Part shown: in pieces, positions 9,241 to 19,740 of the stretch
Numbering within the stretch: the first letter of the stretch is position 1
Layout: each line of letters begins with the position of its first letter
NCBI GenBank assembly: GCA_000934455.1
Contig: KN885004.1
Span: 55,285 to 77,198, forward strand
DNA: 21,914 nucleotides
Direction: 5' to 3'
Origin: Apostichopus parvimensis
Taxonomy: Eukaryota; Echinodermata; Holothuroidea; Aspidochirotida; Stichopodidae
The notes under the pieces: model-generated
The model's database searches: none
The model's input: the letters and a program-made list of their open reading frames with translations, nothing else
What the model was told of the DNA's origin: nothing
Program-made: the position numbers and the translations under genes

Positions 9241-10185
9241 CTTAATACCCGCTAACCTTTGTCTAACCTTCAAACCCAACTTCTTTTCTCTTTTCACTGG
9301 TTTTGTTACTCCCTTCAGAATAAGGATTAGTGACCCATTTACTGCTAAGTCCAAACATGCTGTAAAATCATGGATTTTACAAGAGTTTTATTATTGGAGT
9401 TTCAAAAGATTTGAGCAGTATTTAAGAATTATTTTCTCTGACATCTTTCATCCATTTGACTCATCTGCCTGGTTTTATAGTTCCCTATTGGGATATATTT
9501 AAGAAACGAGAACATTAAGTGAAGTCAAGTGAGATTATGGATTAGGCCCTTTCTTTTTCAAACTACAGAAGAGGTTAGATCAACTGTAAAATATGAATGG
9601 CTGATTTTTTTTCTTTCTTTCGTTCTTCTGAATTGTTTTGAAGTTGGTAAATTTTCAAGATGAGTCAACGATAAAATCACATCAAAAGCTTTTCTCGCAA
9701 GCAGCCATTTTGCAGTTTGATAAAGCCTACCAGGTGTGATTCAAAATACAATTTCAAACGAAAAAAAAACAAAATACCTCCTTTGATCTGTTCATAAAGC
9801 AAATCTCAATAAGCAAGGGGGAGTTTATTCTATTCCATTCTAAGCTTCTCACTCCCGAGATCTTTCTTTGTATAGGACTACTCATATGCAAAAGAAAATC
9901 AGAGGTTTTCCAAATTTGCAACTTATAAATGTTAATTATGTACTTCATTCCAACACCAAAGGGACCTAAACCAATGTATCCAGGTGTTGAAAATGTCACT
10001 GTAGCTTTGGCTACCATCTGTACGGTAGTCGCTTGTTCCTGACATATTGGTGCTAAAATGGAAGCATTATTCCTTATCGGTTGACTTCAGGCACAACTTT
10101 AGCTGTGATATATAGCTTAAAGTCTTCACCTCATCTTTCTATTGTGGTTTTTAAAATGTTCGCAATAGAAATGTTTGAAGTAGGT
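9241..10185. other. Intronic sequence with no recognised feature
   Basis: There is a 122-codon open frame at 9134-9502, rich in Phe, Ser and Leu, without an ATG near its start, splice sites or recognised domain. I treat it as chance. The rest is T-rich intron. Confidence 0.5.
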
Positions 10186-10189
10186 GGAC

Positions 10190-10957
10190 CATCCACTGAT
10201 CTTATCAGTCTCAGTTCATAAATGATCCCAAGAGATCACCTATTGATCCTTTCAGATTCGATGTAATGACGCTCAAATAGGTTCACCTCTTGATCCTGTC
10301 GGTCAGTTTAACAGTGTACATAAGTACACCTCCTGATCCTGTCAGTCAGTTTAACATTGCTCACATAGATATTAGAATCACCTACTGATCCTATCACACT
10401 CAGTCCAACAGTGTTCATAGGATCACCTCTTGATCCTGTCGGTCAGTTTAACAGTGTTCATAGGATCACCCCCTGATCCTGTCAGTCAGTTTAACATAGC
10501 TCACATAGATATTAGAATAACCTACTGATCCTATCAAACTCAGTTTAACAGTGTTCATAGGATCACCTCCTGATCCTTTCAGTCAGTTTAACATAGCTCA
10601 CATAGATATTAGAATCACCGTACTGATCCTGTCACACTCAGTCTAACAGTGTACTAGGATCAGCTACTGATCCTGTCAGTCAGTTTAACATAGCTCACAT
10701 AGATATTACAATCACCTATTGATCCTGTCACACTCAATTTAACAGTCTTCATAGGATCATCTCCTGATCCTGTCAGTCAAGTTAACATTGCTCATATAGA
10801 TATTAGAATCACCTACTTATCCTATCATACCCAAATTCACACAGGATCACTTCCTAATCCTACCAAACACATTTGTAACAGTGTTTTGTACAGTATCACA
10901 GACTGCACAACATGATGAAATCACCTACTGAACCTTCCATACTCAGTTTAAGTGTTG
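10190..10957. repeat. Minisatellite with 97-bp higher-order unit (52 + 45 bp halves)
   Basis: TGATCCT recurs at 10291, 10334, 10386, 10431, 10474, 10526, 10571, 10624, 10668, 10720 and 10765, spacings 43, 52, 45, 43, 52, 45, 53, 44, 52, 45. The long half carries CTCACATAGATATTAGAATC; the short half carries GTGTTCATAGGATCACC. AGATATTA words recur at 10507, 10604, 10701 and 10798, exactly 97 bp apart. Degenerate copies extend on both sides. This is a two-part higher-order array grown from a ~45-bp ancestor. Confidence 0.93.
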
Positions 10958-11150
10958 TAAAAACAATGTCATACAAAGAGTCTGGGAGCACAGACATTAT
11001 TAAACTAAACTAGTCCTTTTGTAGTGCCATCCATTTACCCTGTTTGCTTAAACATACTTCACACATTCCATCGGTGTGTGGTCTGTGAGCAATGGTTTTC
11101 TCATTTCATCTCTACTCCCCTAAAAATAAAGTAACGACTTTTCCCCACTC
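10958..11150. other. Intronic spacer
   Basis: This is unique sequence between the minisatellite and the next high-complexity tract. No feature is seen. Confidence 0.5.
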
Positions 11151-11345
11151 TGGCATTTAGAATGTCTAGTTTGTGCATATTGAGACATTCCAGATGACAG
11201 TATTTGTGGCTGGAAATGTTGAAAGAGCAGTTTTACATGAGATTAAAGTCGGCAGCAACTGATTATACGCCCATCACGCTGAATAAATGCCTGTCTTTGT
11301 CAACTTGGCACTTACGTTAGGGGATTACATCTGTGAAAAATATTA
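11150..11345. promoter_or_regulatory. Candidate noncoding regulatory tract C
   Basis: This is high-complexity sequence with CATTCCA (TEAD-like) at 11186-11192 followed by TGACAG (MEIS-like) at 11195-11200, then GCAACTGATTATACGCCCAT and TCAACTTGGCACTTACG words. It is not coding in any frame over its length. The call is based on composition and motifs only. Confidence 0.25.
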
Positions 11346-11720
11346 ATAGATTTTGTAGTTTATATGTCGAGCTCCTCTGCAAATACCTAGTTAAAAGTTA
11401 ACCTCACAAGGCTTAAGTGTAATATACCATGTAAAGAAGAAGAAAATATTTGACAAATTAAGAACTGAAGTTGTGAATGTAATAATCTATTCTATTAGCT
11501 TTTGTATGTCTCTTTGTTTATGAGAGCAAGTAATCAAGTATACATCAACTGTGTGTTCTTAAATGAATTGTAATGTTAAATGAATTCTACAATAATATTT
11601 ACACGCTCTCACTCGGTGTTATGTGTCACCTCTATCCACTAGTCTGCTGCCCTCTCTGTAAACCTACTTTCGTTCTCGTTGTAACAGACATGTATGATCA
11701 CAGGCTAATTTGTTGCCCTA

Positions 11721-12065
11721 TTAGTGTTAGTTACTACTGGTCACGATGTTACCACATTTTATGTATATCAGTGAACTGTCATTAATGTTAGTTACTACAA
11801 GTTATGTTGTTACCACATTTTATGTATCAGTGAACTGTCATTAATGTTAGTTACTACAGGTCACGGCGTTACCACATTTATGTATCAGTGAGCAGGTTTT
11901 AATGTTAGTTAGGACTGGTCACGATGTTACCACATTTTATGTATCAGTGAACTGTCTTTAATGTTAGTTACTACTGGTCATGTAATACCACATTTTATAC
12001 ATCAGTTTGAACTGTTTTTAATATTAGTGTAATTATATAATTTTATGTATAAGTGAACTGTTGTA
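11721..12065. repeat. ~59-bp minisatellite, 6 copies
   Basis: Copies start at 11721, 11782, 11841, 11899, 11958 and 12018 (spacings 61, 59, 58, 59, 60). The unit is TTAATGTTAGTTACTACTGG, then TCACGATGTTACCACATTTT, then ATGTATCAGTGAACTGT. The last copy is decayed. The open frame at 11573-11785 enters the array and is not a gene. Confidence 0.93.
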
Positions 12066-12500
12066 ACCATTTAGCAATTAATTTTAGGTTACGTTTATGA
12101 TTATTATTGAAAATAGTTTTTTATTTCCCTACTCTTTCAATGCATATCTATTCATGACTATTATTCAGTGCATATTAGAATTATGATGTTCATGTGTTAC
12201 ATAATTTTGTAGAGCTAATTTGTATGATTTATGAATGGAATAAAACAACAAGATCTCTTGAGCTTTAACAAAAGAATAGGAAAGAAATGTTTGCCCTGCA
12301 GTCCCCCCCCCCCCGCACCCTATTGACCCATGGTTTGTAAATATCTTTCATTGCTATGAGTCAAGTCACAGGTGTAGTGGAATTGTCTTGTGTTAGTACA
12401 TATATTTGACAGCCATGGTTGAACACTGAATAGCAAAGATGCATGGATGCCACTGAATAGTGACTGGTCAGTGAAAAGTGACTGAATAGTGATTGACTGG
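12066..12500. other. Intronic sequence with 12-C run
   Basis: 12303-12314 is an uninterrupted run of 12 C. Around 12440-12490 ACTGAATAGTGACTGG-type words repeat about three times in a degenerate fashion. Nothing else is recognised. Confidence 0.6.
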
Positions 12501-12680
12501 CCGGCTCTAAAGAAACCAATGAAAACCTACTTGCATATAAGCAAAATCATTTTAGTGTCAACTGTTTGGAAGTTGAGTTATATATTAGCTGTTTCCAAGG
12601 CAATGAAATTGCCATGACAACAGTATTGTGATTTGTGAAGAGTGGAGCTATCAGTGCATAAAAGGTATAACCTAAAGTTT
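12500..12680. promoter_or_regulatory. Candidate regulatory tract D with paired RFX X-box-like sites
   Basis: GTTTCCAAGGCAAT at 12591-12604 and ATTGCCATGACAAC at 12608-12621 each match the RFX X-box palindrome GTTGCCATGGCAAC at about 11-12 of 14 positions, 17 bp apart. An octamer-like TTGCATATAAGCAAAAT word lies upstream near 12531. Two such sites side by side are unlikely by chance. RFX factors bind this palindrome in animals, notably at ciliary genes, but the target here cannot be told. Confidence 0.4.
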
Positions 12681-12777
12681 GTTCAGATTGTATCATTTAT
12701 TTACCTGTCTCCTCATACTACTGCACACTTAGTATCTTGAGAAAACCATACTTATTGATACATCAATATACCTTAAA

Positions 12778-12808
12778 GGGGGGGGGGGGAGGGAAGAAGG
12801 GAGAGGAC
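12778..12808 (+). repeat. 12-G run and purine tract
   Basis: Twelve G at 12778-12789 are followed by AGGGAAGAAGGGAGAGG. The tract is homopurine and has quadruplex potential. Confidence 0.85.
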
Positions 12809-13610
12809 AAAATTGCATACAGAGAATTGACAGACATTCTTTGCATACCGAACTTAACTCTCTACTTCGAGAAACTAACTTGAGAAACAAAGCAATAACA
12901 CCAAAATTCAGAATTAATGTACATAGAAATAGCTTTATTTATCTGTGCTGCTATTTATTTACAAAATGGTTATCTGGATAATATTGTAGATAACTACACT
13001 TGTACGTTTTGTATATATATAAATATTTTGTTTTTGTACACCAACATTTTAAAATAATATTTTCTTATTACCTACTCACTTTTGATGTCCTGTTTATAAA
13101 TATTTATTGGCAATAAATAATTGAAAAAAAAATGAAAAATGACAGCAAATGATGGGCTAAAGTAGGTTTTCTTGTCAGAAATACAGTCAGCAATACTTTC
13201 ATAAAACGATGGATCGTGTTACAGCTGTGCTTGGAGTTCTTTCCACTCTCAACGAATTGTTTATGATCTAGAAAAAAGATGTCCTGTGACATGTGGAACT
13301 TTAGTATTAAGTGTATGTAATGCCCTAGTTATCACCTTCTCTTAATTCAAATAAGTCAAGTGATCTGTCAAGCCTAGATTTAAAGTAGATGCTTTCAATT
13401 TACTTTTAAAGAGTAAAATTACAGAACAGTACTATCACCAGATTAACACTTAGAACTTATATGCTACCCTATATAAACAATACACAGTATTTTGTATGGT
13501 ACAAATCGTAGCAGATAGTTGATAATTAAAGTAAACAACTTTCTAATTAATTATTTTATGTTAAGTAGGTTAATCCTACTGATCAGGACCAGGTTTAATT
13601 TCATGTTGTG
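12809..13610. other. AT-rich intronic sequence with no recognised feature
   Basis: Many TATTTATT and ATATAT words occur. A minus-strand 62-codon frame at 13104-13292 shows nothing recognisable. Confidence 0.5.
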
Positions 13611-13735
13611 ATGTTTACTTTATAATACAACAGGCTGCCTGTACGTTAACTGTTCTGACATTAGTTGAGGTCTGCACTTTGCAAATTAACACTGCTGGCA
13701 ACATTAATGAGCACCGCAGATAAAAAAAATGTCTT
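13610..13735. promoter_or_regulatory. Candidate noncoding regulatory tract E
   Basis: This is a short high-complexity island in AT-rich intron. It contains GTTAAC, TTTGCAAATTAA (13678-13689, POU/homeodomain-like) and CATTAATGAG. It is noncoding. Evidence is motif content only. Confidence 0.22.
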
Positions 13736-16080
13736 AGAGGAACAATAATTCTATCATAATAAATTATCATAAACATATATATAAATGGTTTAAAGATCAG
13801 CTGACCCCCATGACTCAATCTCAGTAAAAACTTTACCTTTATTGTTAAAGTTACTTCTCTTTGCTTGAAAAAAAAAACAAAGCATCTACCAAGGGATTTT
13901 AAAAGTTTTATGTGTTTATACCCAAATTAACCATAGTTTAATATTACCCTGAACCAGATTTATAAATGATATCACATCAGCTAAGAGAAATGCCTAATCA
14001 GGGACAACTATCTTGGAAGGTTATGTTTATAGTTCCTTCATTTGTAGTCATGATTGATTTATGACTGATTGGAAAGAGAGGTGGAGGGGGGGCGGGGGGA
14101 GATCTCTTGCTCATATCAATATTTTCTAGTTTAATGGTATAAACCCTGCTCTCTGAGGAATTTTTACCATTTTCTACTTTTGTTAAAAATATTTTTTAAG
14201 TATATTTTATAGTGAGGTCAATAGTATTTATCGAATTATATCACAAAATTTGTTATTTGTTCTCTGGTATGAAGATGATAACAAAACCTTTTGACATTTT
14301 GTCTATTGAAAGAAGTCCCAATAAACTCTTTCCTCATACAGTCATGTGATACACAGTTTTCAAATATTATGAAACCTGTGTCGTCATCATCAATGTGGCT
14401 GTTGTTGTTATCAGTACTAGCTTTAATACCTTGCATTGTACAGTGGCTGCTCATGCATAACGTCACTCAATCCTATAGTTCTCCCAGGCTCTGATGATGT
14501 TGGCTTTTTGTCCTTTTGTTCCACTCATGCATGGTTTCTGGTTGCTTTATGCCTTCTTCTTCCTGCTACCGATATTGATGAAATATGATACCTTTGACAT
14601 TTCGTGGAAAAGTTTGCCATTCCCCGAGTAAATAGAGCATTCCAGTGGAAGCTTTCATTTCAACAGTTTCCATATATTCTCTTGTTTAATATTCTAAACC
14701 ATTTATTTTTTCTTGGTCTTGGTCTTCTTTTTCTCCTTCGTGATGGAAGTACAGTATTCGGTAATTTGATCTTTTCATACCGCAGATATCTGCAAAGGAA
14801 TTAAGAATGTTGCATTCAAAGGACACCCGTTTTAAAACATGTAAGCTCTAATTTAAATGCGTAAATAATAGTGGAAGATTCCTTTGCCTGTTTATAGAAT
14901 GATATGGAGCATAGAATAATTCAGCTATGATCTCGAAAAGTATAACAATTTAGCAATTTATCAGCTTAGAGAGAAGAAAGTTTGGAATGAATGACACAAG
15001 GACCATATGATGATGATTATGTTGAATAACAGAGCAAACAAATTATGGTGTACTTATATTACGATGATGTACAAACAATATATGACCATGAAGTATTAAC
15101 TGTGCTATCATGCTAAAATAATCAATTTTCATGTAACTTCTTGTGATGTAGCATCCTCAGGTTGTGCATGTTCCAGACGTTACAATCTTACATTCGATAC
15201 TCGTAAATCATTGATGATGAATTTACTTATAATCTAACAGTATTAAACCATTGGCAGTAAAGACCACGATTTAATTTAGTATTCACATTTATTTGCAATG
15301 TAAGAATTATTTGTGCCAGTTCTAGTTGTAGTGGAGAATTATTTTGAGTTCTAAATAGGCAGTAATTATACAGTGGTCATGCAATATCCTTTTACTACAG
15401 GATCAATTATTCATAGTACCATAGTTTCTCTGAGACTAAAACCCATATATCTTTATACAACACATCCTTTTGTAGAATAACTGTATAAACTTAACCTGTC
15501 TCATGGTGTGAAGCCCAAATTTTCTAAAGGAATAATATTTGTATTCATTTTAAATTTTTAATAGGAAAAAAAAACCCTTCAGTACTAGAAATGCAGTGCT
15601 TGCTTTCATACTGTTTAATAGATGCAGTTGAGATGTCTTATTGACCATATGGCAGCAACTTAATAATCAAGCATCAAATTATCACTTGTTTTTTTTTTAC
15701 TTAAATCATTCATAGAAAAATCTTCCTTTTTCTGAAATAAAAATATAGGACATCTTTAAATGAAAGGTCATTCAGGGAGCTTAATGTTGAACTTTGGTGA
15801 TTATCGTCGCATTGGCATTTCCAAAGATATGTAATAAAGAACATTATCAATATGAGTGACCTTGAACTATTATCTTGTAAACTATGGCAGTGGCAGCAAG
15901 CGATATAATGATTCACAGACCATTTACTTCTCTCTCTCTATATTACAGGCTGCTTAATCTTCCTGAAACAGTATTTTGTAGGACGCTTTTATTTCTCCTC
16001 TTAACAATTTCAAGCTCTCTCTCATAGTAAAACTCAAGAAGCAGAATTGTAAAAAGAAAAAGAAAAAAAAATTCTTGTTA
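13736..16080. other. Intronic sequence with scattered simple features
   Basis: A G-rich tract lies at about 14081-14100. 14480-14640 is somewhat more complex than the flanks, including a CCTTTGACATTT word also present in tract B at 8779. CTCTCTCTCTATATTACAG at about 15931-15949 is a good-looking splice acceptor with no usable donor after it. Poly-T and poly-A runs are common. No gene is recognised. Confidence 0.5.
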
Positions 16081-16500
16081 ATGTAACCAAGGTCTTTTGC
16101 ATGATAAATTATGAGCTGTCATTGAAAACTCAATTAGTACTTACAAAAATTGTTGGAAATTTTGTACAGATAATCTTGTTAGGCTTGGGAAGGAAATATT
16201 ACTGCTCACTGTGAGGTGCAAGGACAGTTTTCCTACATATGTGTGTGTGAAGTGGTCTTGAGTGGCGTCGAAGGAAAGTTCACTTTGGATTATAAATATG
16301 CCTCGATTCAGCAAATTTCAGTCTTTAATTTTATGCGTCGGTTTTTTTATGTAAGCATAATGAAATATGGCAGTGTAGTCCCCTGTCAACAAATTGTTGA
16401 GCCAAAAGCAAATATCTGCCAGTATGTCATTATGTGGGGAAAGAGCTTCAAAAGGCGCCTTTATGAATGTACCACCAAGTCCAACGTGGACCTAGGCCTA
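16080..16500. promoter_or_regulatory. Candidate noncoding regulatory tract F
   Basis: Around 16098-16140 there is a cluster of ATAAATTATG, GCTGTCATTG and CAATTAG words (homeodomain and MEIS-like). 16451-16462 is a 12-bp palindrome AAAGGCGCCTTT, and 16493-16500 is TAGGCCTA. A 96-codon frame from 16216 to 16506 is open but has no recognised domain or splice context. Confidence 0.22.
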
Positions 16501-16632
16501 TCGTGAGATTCCATGCCTCCAAAATTTAGTTATCATGGTCAAGCACATGGTTTGCAAAGTACTGTATTTCACACTAGCATCCCCTACAAAGAGTGGCTAA
16601 CTGCTGGATATCCCAGATTATACACGAGCACT

Positions 16633-17007
16633 CATCTCATCTGTCTTCTTCTTCTTGCCTAGAGGCAAGTAAGGCCTCCACAGAGCGTCTCCATTCGTCT
16701 CGGTCGGCAGCTGCGTTTCTGGCCTCATTCCAGGATTGCCAACCAGCCCTCTCTCTCTCTTTGTCCACTATCTTGCGCCATGTTGTTTTTGGTCGCCCTC
16801 TCTTTCTCCTGCCCTCTGGTGCCCAAGTCATGCTGATGTTGCTGTCGTTGTTTGGGTTTTTGATGCAATATATGCCCAATGAATTTCCATCTTCTTTTCT
16901 TAATTTCGATGCTTAGTGGTCCCATTTTTGCTCTCTTTAGAAGTTCCTTGGTGCTGACCCGTTCTTGCCATCTTATCCGTAGCACTCTCCTGAGGCATTG
17001 TGCTCAT
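16633..17007 (-). mobile_element. 5'-truncated non-LTR retrotransposon (LINE) 3' end
   Basis: The minus strand encodes the C-terminal end of a LINE reverse-transcriptase polyprotein, followed by a stop and a short GATGAGATG tail. Microsatellite-like 3' tails are typical of RTE-type elements. The flanks carry AGTGCTC on the minus strand (GAGCACT at 16626-16632 and 17008-17014), a probable 7-bp target-site duplication. About 375 bp of an element usually over 3 kb remains, as expected from incomplete reverse transcription. Clade assignment within the non-LTR group is tentative. Confidence 0.85.
16637..17003 (-). pseudogene. LINE reverse-transcriptase C-terminal fragment, frameshifted
   Basis: Going 5' to 3' on the minus strand, the first part (about 17003-16865) encodes CLRRVLRIRWQERVSTKELL and then RRWKFIGHIL. 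A frame change near 16865-16860 moves the homology to another frame encoding MTWAPEGRRKRGRPKTTWR and then DRDEWRRSVEALL, ending at TGA 16637-16639. These are hallmark words of the C-terminal tail in many invertebrate LINEs. The catalytic fingers and palm with the YxDD motif and the endonuclease are absent, so the copy is dead. The opposite-strand 107-codon frame is only its shadow. Confidence 0.85.
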
Positions 17008-17204
17008 GAGCACTGCATGTGTGTATATTCCTGAAGTCATTGGTGCAGTCTCATTCTGTGCAATGATTTCTATAGTTGTGTAATGTGTACACTTCTAGCA
17101 TTTTACAGTGAATTTGTGCAATTTTAACATTTTCGCTCGGTCCAGGATATTCGCTGTTACAGGCAATTTTATTGCTACAATATCTGGTGCCGATAAAGTG
17201 CTCT
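17008..17204. other. Intronic spacer between LINE and minisatellite
   Basis: This is unique AT-rich sequence with no feature seen beyond the target-site copy at its left edge. Confidence 0.5.
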
Positions 17205-17290
17205 CAGTTTGATTGGTTCCAAAATGGCCTCAGAGTTTGATTGGTTCCAAAATGGCCTCATGGTTTGAATGGTCCCAAAATGGCCTCAGC
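17205..17290. repeat. 28-bp minisatellite, 3 copies
   Basis: GTTTGATTGGTTCCAAAATG starts at 17207, 17235 and 17263 (exact 28-bp period), each followed by GCCTCA. Each unit carries an AAAATGGCC word, a weak YY1-like core, plus ATTGGTTCC, similar to the reverse of a CCAAT box. Confidence 0.9.
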
Positions 17291-17465
17291 TGTCATATAT
17301 ATCAGGGCAATACTCAAATCACTCTTTTTAGGGGTAGACCTTTAATGTTTTAAGTCTTTTTTGTTAAGAGAAATGAAATTTGTATCTGCGAACGGAGCAT
17401 ACCCTGTATATATTAGCTCTGGTTAATTGAAGTTAGTGAAGATAGGAACAATCATTTATGTTTCT

Positions 17466-17586
17466 GTTTGTATGGTGTGACAGTACAGCAAGTTTGTTTG
17501 TATTGTTTGGCAGTGCAGCAAGTTTGTTTGTATTGTATGACAGTGCAGTAAGTGTGTTTGTATGATGTGACACCGCAACAAGTGTG
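17466..17586. repeat. 30-bp minisatellite, 4 copies
   Basis: GTTTGTAT starts at 17466, 17496, 17526 and 17556, an exact 30-bp period. Each copy continues with a TGTGACAGTGCAGCAAGT-like stretch. Divergence among copies is modest. Confidence 0.92.
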
Positions 17587-17589
17587 CAC

Positions 17590-19740
17590 TAAGATGAATA
17601 TCATTTGATGATTTAGTTATTACTGCTACAACCTGCAGTATTATGTTAAAGCATCTTAAATCCTATTGGTTGACTTGGTTGCAATTATGTGGTAAAAGTT
17701 TGGCATATGGTGAAATATTGTCATCAAAAGACCAAAGGAAAGATTAAAATAAAAGAACCCAAAGAATATGTTAACCCCTCCCACCCCCACCACCCTAAAA
17801 CAGGTAGACTGATCCAGTACACAAACAGATGGAGAATACAAACCATTAGCAAACATATAGTGTCTATTGAACTTTAGAAGCAGCAGTAGCTGAAGTTTGA
17901 TCGAAAGACATTGTTCTGTTCCTTCAAAATGAAGATGGACATGCAAATTAAATAAAAGATGACATCTGCAAATTGAACTAAGCAAAGCCATTGTCTTTTA
18001 GCAATCCATCTTTGTCAGTAGATTTGTTAACTTTATTCTATGAAAGTTTGATAAGGTGTGTTTGCCCTGTTGATAAAGTGATACCATTTCTTTAGCTTTC
18101 ATGGTGTGACTACGAAAACCAGGTTTCAATATTACAAAGCTATGTTCAAATTGTGAGAACACTGTGCATGTTGTATATATGTTGTGTGGTATTCTAAGCC
18201 TGGTGTATCTATAGGCTTATCATATCATCTGTGTATATCCTAGAGTTAAGTGAAAAGAAGTATCAAGCTGAAGACCCGTGAAATCTCGCCACATTCTGCT
18301 TAATTTGAAACCTCCCTTTTTAACCTCCTCCCTTACTGCCTTAATTACAAACCACTCACTCAAAAAAATCCAATAACGTTTGAGAAGCTTTTGATAGACA
18401 TGTATATGGTATGTCAGCTAACATTCTGTTACAAGGCTGTGTGTACGTTTGACTCATTAGTGGATGCAATATGACTTTTTGTTCCACAGTGTTGTAGTTT
18501 TCAAAGCTATTAGATCAGATTGGCCTCTGCGACAAGTCTTTCATTCAAGTTAGCTTATAAACTTGTGTTAACATATCATGCTCTGTTTCCTTAAATTAAG
18601 TTTTTAATATTCTGTGAATCTTCCATTTTAGAAATTGTGAGAAGATATAAATAATTTTTCTACAAATTTTTCCTGTCTGTTGAGAGGTTTCATCTTATGT
18701 AGATGAATTTCTGCTACATGTTTTTTGGGTGGTAAATAGTAGAGAATAGTTATTTGGAAACATAGTGTAAATATTGTGAATTGCAAGGTCACAGATTGGT
18801 CATGGAACAAGCGCATAGACTAGATCAAAGAAATAAATGTGCATGTCGTTAAAATCTAGTTTTAGGTTTAAGGACATATTCTGAGAAATAGTTGTCTCAT
18901 TTCTGCAAGTTAATTATCTTTAGGGCTACAGATACTTCCTTCCTTCCTTTTTTTTAAAATGTCTTGAAACGTGGTAATCATCAAAATCAACTACGTACAG
19001 TAGAGGCAGAAAACTGGATTATAAATTGTAAAATAATAAAAGACAGTTTGTAATGTCAAATAACATTTCAGAGTCAGATTAGAATGAAATAATTAAAAAT
19101 TGATTTTATTCCTTGTATTTTTTATTATAAGGATGAGTTGACATTTTGCATCAACATATATTTAATAGTAACATGTTTGTTTGAAATATATGGCCCGTCC
19201 TTACTGTATGTGGCAGAATATTGAACATGACATGTGTTTGTATTGTTTGCTTAAATTGAAAAAAAAATGGCATAAATTAACATTCATACAGGGATTAAAA
19301 AACTAAAAAATCAAAATAGTGCCTTAGTTTCATCAATCTTTCTGTGTACATGTGCAACTTGCATTTTCTATGAGATAATAATTTATTAAGGCTCTCTCCT
19401 CTTAGAAAAACTTTCATATTCCTGTGATTCTGTGATTGAATTAATAGATAAGAGTGTTGGTGGCATGCATAGCAGTGATAGCAGTCATCAACCAAAGTAA
19501 TTAAGTTTGATTTAATATTAATTTATTATACCCATCATCATCATTTCTGAGGATGATCTATGATCATCTATGTTATGCATTAACTGGTTATCCAAAAGCT
19601 ATTAGTACAACACATACAAGATCTTCCCAAGCTTTTAAGCTGCGTGCAATCATTTCTGTTTTGCAAAAACTCTTTAAGTACATTCCTTTTTTCTAGAAAC
19701 GGGGTTGATTACATTGTATATCGTTTTCAATATTTTTCGC
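17590..19740. other. AT-rich intronic sequence with no recognised feature
   Basis: Only simple features are present: a C-rich CCCCTCCCACCCCCACCACC tract near 17775, TTCC repeats near 18938 and ATCATCATCAT near 19535 followed by a GATGATC/GATCATC inverted repeat. Short open frames match nothing known. Confidence 0.5.

Noticed and set aside
9134..9502. 122-codon open frame
   Set aside because: It begins without ATG, has no splice sites at useful places, no known motif and biased Phe/Ser/Leu content typical of T-rich intron.
11573..11785. 70-codon Cys-rich frame that could suggest a secreted peptide
   Set aside because: Its 3' third lies inside the 59-bp minisatellite and the rest has no signal peptide or conserved spacing.
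15497..15530. TCATGGTGTGAAGCC reads S-W-C-E-A, reminiscent of the SSWCEEL start of the next ZMIZ exon
   Set aside because: The match stops after four residues, a stop follows within a few codons, and there is no adjacent acceptor or donor. It is best explained by chance.
15931..15990. Excellent splice acceptor (CTCTCTCTCTATATTACAG) suggesting an exon
   Set aside because: The sequence after it reaches stops quickly or lacks a donor, and shows no ZMIZ-like residues.
16593..16916. 107-codon + strand frame, Ser/Leu-rich, looking like a membrane protein
   Set aside because: It is the antisense of the LINE reverse-transcriptase fragment, whose minus-strand residues are clearly family-like.
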